A stretch of 64,000 nt of DNA. Origin: Macrocystis pyrifera. Lineage: Eukaryota > Sar > Phaeophyceae > Laminariales > Laminariaceae. Within the stretch, counting starts at the first letter, position 1; each line of letters starts with the position of its first letter. This document shows, one piece after another, positions 11,700-22,740 of this stretch. The translations under genes and the position numbers were made by a program. The notes beneath the pieces were generated by a model. It did not search any database, had not been told where the DNA came from, and was given only the letters and a program-made list of their open reading frames with translations. The stretch lies in contig JASSKH010000007.1 in NCBI GenBank assembly GCA_031763025.1, positions 12,754,454 through 12,818,453 on the forward strand, in the 5' to 3' direction.

Positions 11700-12710
11700 A
11701 TGCTAACCTGCGTTAAAGTAACCAGGGTCTCTAATTCAGAACTATGGTTTTTTTCTTGTCTGATTTGCTGTCAAGACTGAAAAAATATAAATGTACGGGG
11801 GGTGGTTTGAATATGGAACAGCTACGTAGGGAAAGCAGGCCAACGTCATTCCTGGCGTTGCACTACAGTAGTTAAGTATATGTATAGGTGTAGGGAGGGG
11901 AAAAAGAAGGCACTAGTGACCACGGCTTGTCCACAGAGCAAAGAAATCCGAAGGGGGGAGAGAACCAGGGCTTCATAAGTAGGGACGGTCGAAGGAATGG
12001 AAGGGGGCCGAAAGGAGTGTGCTGTTGATAGCAGGGAGGCATCTCGGCCCACGGCGACCTTCATACCAGCACAAGCATCAACCGACCAGCTCGCAAAATC
12101 GTTCGATGTGGCTCCAAACTCGCAACCACAATGCACAAACACCTTCCTAATATAGATGAAACACAGAACAAACGCCCTAGACGTACCACGAAGCTTGCAG
12201 AGTTGATTATCAACAACTCACTTGATCGGACTCACAGCTGACGTACATGTAATTATTCTATAAAATTACGAAACAAAATGGAGAGTCACGCTTGAAAGAG
12301 AGTATATAGCCCGAAAAAAAGGGGGACTGACATACGGACAATATTTGCACTTCTCTCACAGAAACCCAAGCAGACACTGGGTTACTCCATTTCTCCCCAC
12401 AGCACACCATAACGCACCATCATAGTTTGCTACCTGCGTCTAAAACTTGGCGCTCCTGTACCTTTCCTACTGTTGTAAAACCCACACATTTTCAAGGGAA
12501 ACATAAAACGCTCATGACGCACCTCTCTCCGCTCTAAGGCAGAACAATCGAAAAAGCCTTCCGTAGCTTGTCAAGTTTATGTCGACGGCTAAGACTGTTT
12601 TGCCGAGGTACATACCATGTACTTCGTACATTCTTCTTTCATAAAAGTACAACCCCTCCCTGCATCGTATTGGTAAGAACTCCACGGCATACACCCTAGG
12701 GGCATTTTTG
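11700..12710. other. No gene seen; one family D fragment
   Basis: Around 12190-12255 the sequence reads AAGCTTGCAGAGTTGATTAT ... GGACTCACAGCTGACGTACA, a diverged copy of the family D core (compare 26125-26215 and 48595-48640). Nothing else was recognised. Confidence 0.5.
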
Positions 12711-12718
12711 CCCCCCCG

Positions 12719-13075
12719 CCCCGGATGATCGTATCACGTAGTGTGTATATGGTAAGGCACCCACGAGGCAGTTCCGGAGTAAACCTATTGCTGTCTCTGG
12801 AAGTGGTCACACCGGAAATTAAATCAATTCATTGATGCTGTCATCCATATGCAAGAAAAGCCGCCTCTAAAGCGATTCTTAGTAGGATGCAGCTCACCCT
12901 TCATGCGACTCGCCCAACACCTCACGGCGCTTCGCGCTTGGTGCAAGCAATGTCTGCCTGGTCGGTGAAAACCCGACGCGCTCCGTCCCGGCATTGTAGG
13001 GATGCGAGGGTCTATGGTCATGCGACTACGGCCATGCATGATAATGAGCACACACACCCCCCACCCCGGCCTATA
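12719..13075 (+). repeat. Repeat family A, copy 2
   Basis: It carries GATGATCGTATCACGTAGTG, CCACGAGGCAGTTCC, CACACCGGAAATTAAATCAA, GCGCTTCGCGCTTGGTGCAA, CCCGGCATTGTAGGGATGCG and TATGGTCATGCGACTACGGC, then an AC/C-rich end. The antisense frame across it stays open (MTIDPRIPTMPGRSASGFHR ... CLHQARSAVR), as in other copies. Confidence 0.8.
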
Positions 13076-13225
13076 TGATATACCTGGCATATATAGGTTG
13101 GGTTGGTGTCGGTTAGCGACGTTTACGCTGTAAAACACACCTGTCACTGCGTGAGCTAGTCAGCCAGGGTACCGTTTTTTTTTTTTGCGGTTACCACCGC
13201 TGGTGGTCGAGTTATATAGATCATT
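13076..13225 (+). repeat. Repeat family A, distal segment
   Basis: GGTTGGGTTGGTGTCGG, then CACTGCGTGAGCTAGTCAGC, CAGGGTACCG, a T-run and GGTCGAGTTATATAGATCAT. The same order occurs in reverse at 41835-41990, and part of it at 1-95. It joins copy 3 without a gap. Confidence 0.75.
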
Positions 13226-13636
13226 TCTGTGCGGGGAGAATCTTTACTCCGCACAAGGGGGACAAGGGGGATGATCGTATCACGTAGTGTTGATATGGTG
13301 AGGTATCCACGAGGCAGTGCAAAGTAAACCCATTGCTGTATCTGGAAGGGGCCACACCAGAAATTAAATCAACTCATTGATGGTGTCATCCTCATCCGTA
13401 TGCAAGAAAACCCGCCTCTAAAGCGGTTCTTAGTACTAGTAGGATGCAGCTCACCCTTCATGCGACTCGCCAAATACCTCACGGCGCTTCGCGCTTGGTG
13501 CAAGCAATGTCTGCCTGGTCGGTGAAAACGTGCTCCGTCCCGGCATTGTAGGGATACGAGGGCTTCTGGTCATACGACTGCGGCCGTGCATGATAATGAG
13601 TACACCCCCCTCCCCCCCCCCCCCCCCCCCCCCCCC
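13226..13636 (+). repeat. Repeat family A, copy 3, ending in poly(C)
   Basis: The most complete copy. It has a hairpin GTGCGGGGAGAATCTTTACT-CCGCAC at the start, the internal blocks listed for copies 1 and 2, then TGATAATGAGTACA and a 25-base C run (13612-13636). Read on the other strand, the family starts at poly(G) followed by TGTACTCATTATCATGCA. Confidence 0.8.
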
Positions 13637-13715
13637 GGAACGGTGCTCTGTCTCGAAAGGGATGCGTGGCCGATGGTCAAATTGCTATGGCAAGCAACAA
13701 CTGAGTACGCGCCCC
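13637..13715 (-). repeat. Repeat family B fragment sharing the poly(C/G) tract
   Basis: On the minus strand it reads TACTCAGTTGTTGCTTGCCA, TTTGACCATCGGCCACGCAT and CCCTTTCGAGACAGAGCACC, the head of family B (41066-41340). It abuts family A copy 3 across the C tract, so A and B sit head to head around a homopolymer. Confidence 0.75.
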
Positions 13716-14221
13716 CCCTTCCAATACAGCTATGATATGCTAATGTATCGGGCGCTACGATATCCTGCACCGGGAGAGTGTGTATGTATCATCCCCCTCG
13801 CCTCCTGGCGGCCCTACCGTTTGTATGAAGTGGTGATGATATCATCCGCTACCCCCCCACGCACTCCCACCCACCCCCGCTGCACTCTCTTCCGCTTCGC
13901 CCTCGTCGCACCTGTACCGGTTCGCTCGCCGGAGGCAAAACATTCTAATATACTGGTATGGTATTTACTACTGTAGTCGACGAGCACCATATTTTGAAGG
14001 GATCGCAAAAGCCTTATTCTGCCCCCGCGTCGTTACTTTATTACTACTCTCACTCCGTCGAGAACCCGAACTTCTCGGCCCTTTTTCTCCGGTCGGTTGA
14101 CTTCGCTGATGTAAGTTTCGAAGTTGTCGTTACGGTTCTTAGTCTTGTTGTTGTGGCTGTCCTTCTTGATGATGCTGTTGTTGTTGACGTCGTCGTTGTG
14201 CTGTTGACGTTGTCGTCGTTT

Positions 14222-14560
14222 TTACTCCGTCAACATGAATTCCTCTAGCTTATCCGCTCGGTTGATGCTGCCTTTGCTGTTGGTGTTAACGATTCTGCTG
14301 TTGCCGTTGTTGGTACTTATACTGGTGCTGTTGTCATTGCTGTTCTTGCCGCTGCTGTTGGTGAACCTATGCCCAAAGCGTCGCCCATTCTCCTTTCGGC
14401 GCCCAGGGAGCGGGGGTGCGGTACGCGCCCCGACAAAGTCGCCTGTCCCAGACTCACTAATATCCTCAAGACCTGTCGTCGATGTCCCCGACAAACCCTC
14501 TCCGGCCCGGTCGCGTGAGCGCGCCCGCAGACGGTGCTTGCTCAACCGTAGCAGGCTCGG
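14222..14560 (-). CDS. Possible terminal exon, unknown protein
   Basis: On the minus strand an open frame follows an AG at about 14543. It reads HRLRARSRDRAGEGLSG and GLEDISESGTGDFVG, a basic stretch, an Asn/Ser/Thr-rich run from a GTT/GTC-type simple repeat, then DKLEEFMLTE and a stop. The hydrophilic part looks protein-like, but the antisense frame is also open (a Leu/Val run) and no second exon was found. It lies downstream of the membrane-anchored gene and could be an extra 3' exon or a separate gene. Confidence 0.25.
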   Translation of the reverse strand, partial: PSLLRLSKHRLRARSRDRAGEGLSGTSTTGLEDISESGTGDFVGARTAPPLPGRRKENGRRFGHRFTNSSGKNSNDNSTSISTNNGNSRIVNTNSKGSINRADKLEEFMLTE

Positions 14561-15108
14561 GGGGGGTGGGGGTAAAGTACTGCCTGGAAGGGCGGACAGG
14601 GGGGGGGGGTAGAAGACGGGTGGGAAACACGCCGCATCGAAAGATGAAGCGCGCACGGAGAGAACCGGGGGGAAAGAGTCAGGGGATACATCCAACAGAG
14701 CGAACTGAGGAAACGAGTGTAGGAAGAAACCAACACACATCAGTTTTTACGAGCAGGTGAAACGAACCATAATTAACTACGCACCACGTATCGTACAAGG
14801 TAAATAAAAAAAGTCTTCGAACTGGGTGGGAGTGATCGAGTTGGTAGTTGCGTAAATTGCTGGTCAGGGTTTCCGCATCCTCATCTGGAGAAAGTCGTTC
14901 TGCAAGCCAGGGGGGAGGACCGGGAAGCAAGTGTGTAGTAGAATCGTTCCGCCTCCTGGCTGTGAAGGTTAGCGGGCTGCAAGCCACCAAGAGCGTGCAG
15001 CTCGACTGACAGCGACAGAAAAAAATACGAAAAAGGAAACGTACCCCTCCCTTAGACGAGCGGAGAGCTCGCTTGCCTGTCATAAAGTACACAAGCAAAA
15101 AAATTCGA

Positions 15109-17516
15109 TCAAGAAGGCGCTCCACAACGAAGCACTTTGGCCCATGCGACGAAGAGTATAGCTGAGACAGTGAACCCTAGCAGAACAGCCCAAACTATCG
15201 ACCGCCAACTCCAAGTAGCTTATCGCGAAAAACGCGGGTGCACTTCTAAACTAGATAAGCCATAAGCGCAACGATGTCTACGGCGCCCAGCCAAATCACC
15301 GACGTACCGTGGTCATCGTTGTCCCAAATCATTCCTCTCCGGTGGCACGGACCCGATTGCGCCTTCTGCTGCTGCGACGACGTTGGTGATGACGGCCAAA
15401 TGCTCTTGGGACGTCCTGGTCCTTTCACCGTCCCGCAACGGCGGTGGCTATACCGGGCACCCGAAGTACTGGCACCTCCACCTCCACCTTTTCCGCCCCT
15501 CTTCTGTCCCTTTCCCCCCCGCCCCACCTCCCCCCTTCCCCCTCCTCCTCTAGGAGACCACTTTTCCCTGAAAACGTCGTAATCGTGGTCGCATCGGTAG
15601 CCGAAGCCGCGGTCGGTGTCCGATGGTCGAGTTGTGCCCCCTTTTGATTCTCTCTCTCGCTTTTCGATACCCGAACCACCCCCGCTGCCGCCACCACCAC
15701 CAACGTGCCGGAGCGGGGCAAGCTCGGCGTTGGTTTCGGCAACAGCGTTCGTACTGGCGACGCCCGCCCTGATAGGTAGAGAGAGACGTTGAAATGAACT
15801 CGGCCCATAACACGAGAGGTGAACGTTGTGCTTGGAACGATGAAAAGGCCGAAGATGAGGAGGGGAGGGAGGAGGAGAAGATGATGGTATAGAAGGAGGG
15901 GCGGCGATGGTTACGACCGATCCGTGGGAGATGTCGTCAACGGTGCTCGCGGCGGCTGGATCAACGACTGTAGGTTCTCGGGACACCGCAACCACATCAT
16001 CGCGAAGGCGCAAGCCAATGGAGCCAAAGTCAACAACCGAACCCAAGCTATCGGCACCCGTTGGATTGAGGTCGGAGCACTCTACCAAAGATTGTCTCTC
16101 AGCAGCGGCAGCGGCGACGGTGGCGGCGCGATGATCCGTAGCCACCATTATGCGTATGCCCCACCTGGACCCAGCGATCGTGGATACCGGGCTCTCCTTC
16201 CCCGGAACCACGTTTCCCACCGGACTCAGCAGTAGATTATGGGGAGCGCTCGGGTCGGCACGTTGCAAACCGTCCTCAGGAAGGCGCTCTGCCGATGAAC
16301 CACGGGTTACGGTATGGTATCGCAGGAGTTCGCCTGTACTGGAGATTATCGTAGAAGGAAAATAGCTGGTCGTGGAGATGCCCCTAGCAGAACCTTCAGA
16401 GCCATCGTTCTCCTGTTCGAGCAGTCTATCATCGTTGGCATTTGCCGAAGTGTCAGCCGAGAGACAAGCGCTGCGCAGCGTCTCGAAGGCATGCGCCTTG
16501 CGGTTCAAGGGTGACAGGAGAGTCGGACTGCTGCCCGGCGATATCCCCAAGCTTTCACTACTCGTATGGCGGATCGATCCCGCGCATCTCGCCCAGTAGC
16601 TCCATGCCTGCTCTTGGTCTGAGTCTGAACGCCCCAAGTCCGGACCCACCTGCCGCAGCTTCTGCTGCTCCCGCCGCTGTCGCTGTCTCCGCCGCCGCTC
16701 GTCACGCCCACGCAGGATGCCAATCGCAGCGCAGGGTGCCTTCGCTAGAAGACCACGGGGGCTTTGTCGGCTCGGATACACGTCACAGCTATCGATACTA
16801 CCTCTTCTACCTTCGCTCTGTCGCTTTTGGGCTGCGCCAATGGTTTTCGCGGCATCGTCCCAGATTCCGGCTTGAGTACGCTCCAAGACATCATCGCTGC
16901 TGCTGTTGCTGCTGTTGCCATCGTCGGGGAAAAACTGGGAGAGCTGCGGAGCCGGCAGCGAGGATCTTTGGCCTTGACGAGGTCTGCTGTGCTTTGACGG
17001 ACTGTTGGTCTCCCATGGTCGCAGGCGCTCAGACTGCTGCACCACAGTAGGGGCCACTTCATGCTGGTCGAGGAAAGCGGTGCCTTTCACGCAGACACTG
17101 CCACAAAAAGGCGCCCATGTAGAGCTTGGTATAGTAGTACTTCCGCCGCGGCGGTAGGGTGGTGCTTTCACTGAATTCAAGCGGCCGGCGCCACTTCTGG
17201 GCACCGTTATTCTGGGTGAGAAAGGGCTCCTCGCGTCTCCACGAGCCAAACCACCGCCGGTGTCACGGCAGCCGCCGCTGCCGCCTTCGCCGCTGCTGCA
17301 TTCGCTAAGGGACATTGTAATCGCGTCGTCCAGGTCAGAGCCGTATTCTCGGCTGCTGGAGTTCGGGGAATCCGTCCATTCGCAAACGTTGCTGCCGGAA
17401 ATTGTGCTCTCTCTTGGCGGCACATCATTTATCACTCGCGAGAGTTGTACCGAGCTCGACCCATCGACTGGCCCCCTCCACGTCCAGGTGTCGGACCTCG
17501 CCACTGGGTCGGGCAT
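15109..17516 (-). CDS. Ser-rich, largely disordered protein with C-terminal membrane anchor
   Basis: Two exons are proposed. Exon 1 runs 17516 to 15308 and ends CAC G|GTACGT. Exon 2 runs 15218 to 15109 after GCGATAAG, giving 772 residues. Three nearer AGs (GATAG, CTAG, TCAG) keep the same frame. The first 730 residues are hydrophilic and Ser/Gly/Arg-rich: a basic stretch RGRDERRRRQRQRREQQKLR at about 269-288 and a Gly/Lys/Arg run at about 665-690. Exon 2 supplies one hydrophobic helix (about 743-766, containing VWAVLLGFTVSAILFVAWA) and a short RCGAPS end, the layout of a tail-anchored protein. A stop in frame upstream of the ATG (CCCTAAG) could also be an acceptor, so a 5' exon is possible. 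The uninterrupted 736-codon frame and GC-rich third positions argue for a real gene. No domain was recognised and function is unknown. Confidence 0.7.
15219..15307 (-). other. Short intron whose retention gives another hydrophobic tail
   Basis: An 89-base intron, GTACGT...GATAAG. If it is retained, the frame runs to a stop at 15246-15248 and the protein ends VIWLGAVDIVALMAYLV, also hydrophobic. Both the spliced and the retained form would therefore end in a membrane-type helix. Confidence 0.5.
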
Positions 17517-17559
17517 GACGGCGGGACCTTCCGACCTTCTGGAATGTCTTGCTCCTTAG

Positions 17560-19480
17560 GGAACAACAGGGGTACGCCGGGGTGGAGGGTGGAAACTTAA
17601 GGTGAAGGTAGCTGTCGTTGGAGATGCAAACTATCCAAGAGAGCGATGTGCTGGCATGTCACACAGGAGCAGCCACCCGCAAATATGTATTCGACACGTG
17701 TACCGATTTTAAAAAAAAGGATCCTATATATGACGACGTAGCAGACAAAGGGAACGCTTTCAGCTCTAGAAATTTTTACCGCGGGCGCAACTGTGCGACG
17801 AAAGCCCGAGAGGAAATTCGTGCGCTCGCGTCAGCTGAAAATTAGAAACGCAACAAGTGCGTGCGGGTGGGAGCCTTGCTGAACCGGAGCAGATAGGTGG
17901 CGCTGATCTGTCGGGCAGCAAAGAGGTCGTGCACAGTTTACTACCACACGACGTAATACCATTGAAAATGGAAGACGCTACGCAGGTATGCGTACTGCGT
18001 CAGATTTCAGGCACACCGATATAAACTGAACTGACTGCCTTCGGTAAAGTATGACAGCAGTCTCGCGTTGGCCTCGACAACTACACCCACCCACAAAGTT
18101 AATTGAAGATTCAGCGCTGACGAAAACTTCGCAGCATGCACGAGACAGACACACAGCGTCGATCACAAAACATGGAAGCGTCCCGCACTGCGTGCGTGGA
18201 ACGATATACAGTTGGATAGTTTTTCCCTATCCTGATCACTGCACTGTCCACTTGTGAGCTGGTTCACGGCCAAGGTACAGCGCGTCAGGGCGATCGTAGG
18301 GGTCGGGTTGGGTCGCCTCGGCAACAAAAGTAACAGCCTGAGAACAGGCTGTCAATACAAAACAATGCGGTGGACGTCGCCGTGAGCCTGAAAAAAAGGG
18401 TTGTGATGTTTTATTACATGATGTACCTGATACCTGGTAACTTTTATTTTTTATATGATGGCGTAACAGCGGTGTCCCGTTTGTCCGGCTTGATGCTGAA
18501 GATGTTTTAGTTGTAATGCTGAATCTGCCACTTGCGGGCTCGAAAAAAAACGATGTACCTATGGACTTTCGAAGTCCTCACGTAGATGTGCTCGGCGGAG
18601 AGTCTAGTAGAGCGAAGTGAAGCAAATATAGTGGGCAGAGTAGGTGCTGCAATTAATTTGGTGCCTGGACGTCTTGAGCTATGTAAAAGACTACTATACT
18701 TACTGCAATGGTCTAGAAGTCTACGATGTCTATATTACTGCCATGCTTTAGAAGCCCACAGCAGTTCTGAACCGTGGGGAACGATCCTTGTCAGCTCTAG
18801 CATATTAATTTGACTGCGCTCTACGTGGAGTTCTCCTTGCAGAATACTGTGTAGAAGAAAGACTTCCTGTTGTGAAAAATTCACACAACGATTGCACTGC
18901 TGCTTTCTACACCGACATGGCAACAAATAGCTACAGTACAGATTTTACATACCGCTGTTACGATGCGTTACGAAGCTTTACCGCAGTGCCTAGTAAACAT
19001 TGATCCCGGCAGGCTGCTGGTGCCTAATTCTTAACACTCCCCCTCAATGGAAGTCGAATCTACAAACACTGCTTATGTCGCACACAATGCCGTTGAAATT
19101 TTGCCGTGATGGCATCGAATTACTTGAAGATTGTTCAGTGAAGTGACGTTGCAAGAATGTGTCATTTTTCACTGCTGATCGTGTCCACTCAATCAAATGC
19201 GTGTTGATGTAGGTGCTGCCAAAAGTTGCTCCTGAACAATACATAGTCAGCAGAACAGCAACAGCGACCACTCAATCACAAGGGTCCAAAGTTCACAGTC
19301 CGCCGTGTTTGTCGCTGGACTCGAAAATAGATCAACCTGCTGTATTAATGCCGCACATTGTCTACGTGTCAGCGTTGGGTATATTGATAAATGCCCACAC
19401 GAATGTTCTCCGTCTGGTGTGCTCTTGATTATGATGCGAGGCTATAAACAAAAGCCACCGAAGCCGGTGTTGTTGATGTA
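17560..19480. other. Upstream of the anchored-protein gene; no gene seen
   Basis: The presumed promoter side of the minus-strand gene is here, without a recognisable core promoter. A plus frame at 17618-17845 is open but unsupported. A tight pair TACCTGATACCTGGTA at 18424-18439 belongs to the dispersed palindrome noted in the findings. Confidence 0.4.
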
Positions 19481-19555
19481 GCTGTTATAGTAAGAGCTGA
19501 AGTAGGCGAGGAAGCTCGTGATGTTACTGATGAAGCTGAAGTGGTTGATGTCGCT

Positions 19556-19636
19556 GGTAATATTGCTGATGATGTTGCTGGTGAAGCTGGTAATATTGCT
19601 GATGATGTTGCTGGTGAAGCTGGTGATATTGCTGAA
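19556..19636 (+). repeat. 33-bp minisatellite, about 2.5 units
   Basis: Unit GGTAATATTGCTGATGATGT TGCTGGTGAAGCT repeats at 19556 and 19589, with a partial third at 19622. The period is a multiple of three and the frame stays open on the plus strand from about 19460 to a stop at 19660, giving an Asp/Glu/Ala/Val-rich translation (NIADDVAGEAG repeats). No splice site or start supports coding. Confidence 0.7.
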
Positions 19637-20499
19637 ATATCTGTGGTGTATCTTAAGTAGAAGTAAAGTACTGTAGTAGTAATAGTAGTGGTACTAATAG
19701 TAGTAGTGGCGCTACGTATTTTATGATGTAGAAAACCTCCACTGACACCGCAGCAGGTACTGTAGAGGCACTCTCATTTTACTTGGCACATCCAACCCAT
19801 TCAATTTCGAGTATGAATGAACCGGCGAACGACGACAAAAATATCTCGCGCCCTCAAGGTATCCTGACAGCAAGGTGAGCGCACATGACAAATACACAGG
19901 ACGAACGGACGCGCTCGCCAATACTTTACGTTTTTACCCTTTCTTGCACGTAACACACTCGTCAGCCGGAAATATTCCATGTGTTACTCATAAGTTGTAG
20001 CCGTAAGCAGCACCAGCAGATGGTGATATAGATCAGGTAGGTATGATTTCGCGTTAGGCGGGCAAAGGGGTTTACGTCAACGAGCCGGCCTTGACATTCC
20101 AACACGCTACAGCAACCCTCTGCGCGAAGAGGCCGCAGACGCCCTTTCCGCGGGCATTTGGGCAGGCCCTTTGGAAGCAAGCACACAACAGGCAAGCGCT
20201 GGACAAATTGACATTAACCGGGTGGTAGCATTAGCTACACACGAAGCTCGAGCCTACGGGAAGGACGAAATATATACTGTAGTGTACCTGTACAACGGGT
20301 TGCGTCGGTCGACGCCCGCCCACCGAAGCGAGCCCAAGACCTTCATGATGTGAATGATGACCGTATTATGTTAACATTTTTATTGTAGCAATATTAGTAT
20401 TTACTGGGCACTGGAAGGAGTGTGTGCGGGCAGAAAACAAATACGAGCTGGTTCAGGGATTCCGTCAGATAATGTTCTGACATCGTGAGTTCGCGCAAT

Positions 20500-22205
20500 G
20501 TGTTTCATTTAGACCTTGAAACTTCGCACACACTTTCCGTACCCTCACGCCGAGGGGTGTATGGCGGGGGGTGTAAGTTTGTTTACTTATTCGCCAACTA
20601 TCTGGAGTCTTCAAATAATCCTGAATCTTGGGATTTCTTCAAGGCTTGTCATGGGCCGCTGGTCCAGGCCGAGCCGGACCGGGCCAAGATTTTTGAAAAT
20701 GCCATGGGCTGGACCGGGCCGGGCCAAGTTTTTTTGAATGTAATGGGCTGAGCCGGGCAGGGCCGTCAAAATTTGAAAAAATTGATGGGCCAGGCCGAGC
20801 CGTGGCCCTTGCTCTGAAAAAATGATGGCTGGGCCCGGTAGCGGCCCACGAAATGATAATTTGATAGACCGGGTCGGGCCGCGGCCCATGATCTAAAAAT
20901 TTGATCGGCCGGGCCGGGCCGTGGCCCATGAGACGTGGGTTTTTCATAGACCGCACCATCCGGCCGATGAGGCGGCCCACGTGTTTTAATGGGCCGGCCC
21001 GGGTCGCACCCCATAATATGTAATGTATTCCTACTACTAATATTACGACGTCCATCTCGCCCATCAGGAGACCCACGGGTTTTTGCTGGGCCGGCCCAGG
21101 CCGCGGCCCATGAGATGGGGTGTACTGATACTTGCTACTGCTTGTATAACGACGTCGGCCCTGCTCATGAGGCGACCCACGGGCTTTCACGGGACGAGAC
21201 AAAGGGCGGCATGTGTGTGTTGTCTTCACATTAAATCTTCCTTTCTACCCAGCTTCATCAGTACACCCAGTGTCCGTCCTGATTCCTTATCCTAGAGATA
21301 TACTAATTACGTGGTTACAGACTGTGAGAGAGAAAGACGTGTACACCGTGTACAAAAGCGAGTGGTAGAAAAGCGGTTTACTTTTGTAGCGCTGAGGAAT
21401 AGCACACTGTGGATGGGAGAAATAAGGTAAACGCGCACCAGCAGAAGCAGAGGCAGCAGGGGGTGATGGTCCTAAAGTTGGGACGGCAGCCATCGGACCC
21501 GGCCGTTGGTGGAACAGATTGGATGGTAGTGGGTAGTGGGTTTGTGTGGGCCAGAAGCAGCTGATCCACGGAATCTGAAAGGAGGTACGCAGAAAATAGA
21601 AGACAGAAAAAAGAAATCGCCAGCCTGAACCTTTCAGTACGGGACACAATACATGGGCCGGCCCGCGGACAGGCTCGTCAAATCTACGGACCGAAAAAAA
21701 ACGTCAGGCCGGCCCGTGTAGAACCCATGTTTCATGGATCTCGTTGACATTTCATGGGCCGGGCCGACAAAGTCGAAAAAGTCATCGGCCGGGCCGGGCC
21801 ACGCCGAAATACTCGGAAATGTTATGGGCCGGTTCGGGTCGGGCCGGACCGCGGCCCAGCTTTTACAACTTGGCCGGGCCGGGCCGCGGCCTATCAGATG
21901 ATCTTTTATTGGGCCGGGCCGGACCGGGCCACGGCCTATCAGATGATCATTTGATGGGTCGGGCCGGGCCGGGCCGCGGCACATCGTCTGAAAAAGTGGT
22001 GGGCCAGGCCGATGCCGGCCGACCCAGCCTGGCCCAACCCCGGGCCGGCCCACCAGCACCGGCCCACCAGCACCGGCCCATGAAAAGCCTTGGATTTCTT
22101 GGAGCAAAAATATGGCGAAAAAAAAAAAAGCTTGGACCCCCTCCGGGAATACCTCGGCACAATTGCACTGAAGGTGTGTGCGAATTTTCAAAGTGCAATT
22201 AGAAA
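20500..22205. mobile_element. Foldback-type element with GGGCCGGGCC sub-terminal repeats
   Basis: The two ends are inverted copies: the left end (TTGAAACTTCGCACACAC ... GCCGAGGGG ... GGGATTTCTTCAAGGCTTGT) matches the reverse complement of the right (TTGAAAATTCGCACACAC ... GCCGAGG ... GAAATCCAAGGCTTTTCATG). Inside each arm about ten copies of GGGCCGGGCCGCGGCCCATG-like sequence are spaced by A/T-rich bits such as AAATTTGAT or GATGATC. The centre (about 21190-21640) is unrelated and has no convincing coding frame. This is the structure of a non-autonomous foldback DNA transposon. Target-site duplication was not identified. Confidence 0.65.
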
Positions 22206-22544
22206 AATCGGGCTTTCGAGGGAAAACGTGTATTTATCGTATTTTTTCCTGACTTGGTTTCAGTATGGAGTCCACCGTAAGCGTTAAATTTTACCGAAAA
22301 TGATCCTACGCAGTATTTTGTTTCTAATATTGCGCAAACGTTTTCTACAGACGCGCGCCTTGGGGTATTGTCCCTGGAACCGGTTCGTTCAGCAAAAAAA
22401 TAAAATAAAGCAAATTGTTTCCATCCTACGGAAACGTCTGACTATTGTTGACCTTTTTGAAGGCCTGTGGTTGGTCGAGACAAAATTTCGCCGGTAGCGC
22501 CAACCCTAGGCCTCTGACAAAAAAACGAATATTGCCGCCCTCTT

Positions 22545-22740
22545 CAGACGTTCACTACGGCCAGTATGGTACCGGTACCGAATAATGTGACATTCGGGCA
22601 GCTGTTGCAAGCGGCATTCGTGGCGGACGGAATTGGGGGTGTTTTGCTTGAACCAGCCTGTAGAGCGAACGGGTCACTATACATCGCGTTTATTCTGGGC
22701 GTTGGAAGAGCGTTCGGAAGCAACCGGCATCCGCCGAAGG
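22545..22740 (+). CDS. Possible exon, unknown protein
   Basis: A good acceptor (CCGCCCTCTTCAG) precedes a plus frame reading TFTTASMVPVPNNVTFGQLL, QAAFVADGIGGVLLEP and NGSLYIAFILGVGRAFG. It stays open into the CCGTGGGG array, which then supplies the codons, so the true end is unclear and no consensus donor was seen. It could be an upstream exon of the plus-strand gene at 23.5-25.8 kb. Confidence 0.3.

Noticed and set aside
16442-17050. Plus-strand frames of 75-200 codons over 15.3-17.5 kb
   Set aside because: They overlap the 736-codon minus-strand exon and reflect its GC-rich third positions.
20516-22202. Gly/Pro/Arg-rich frames on both strands in the GGGCC region
   Set aside because: They are translations of the GC-rich repeat units and occur on both strands alike.
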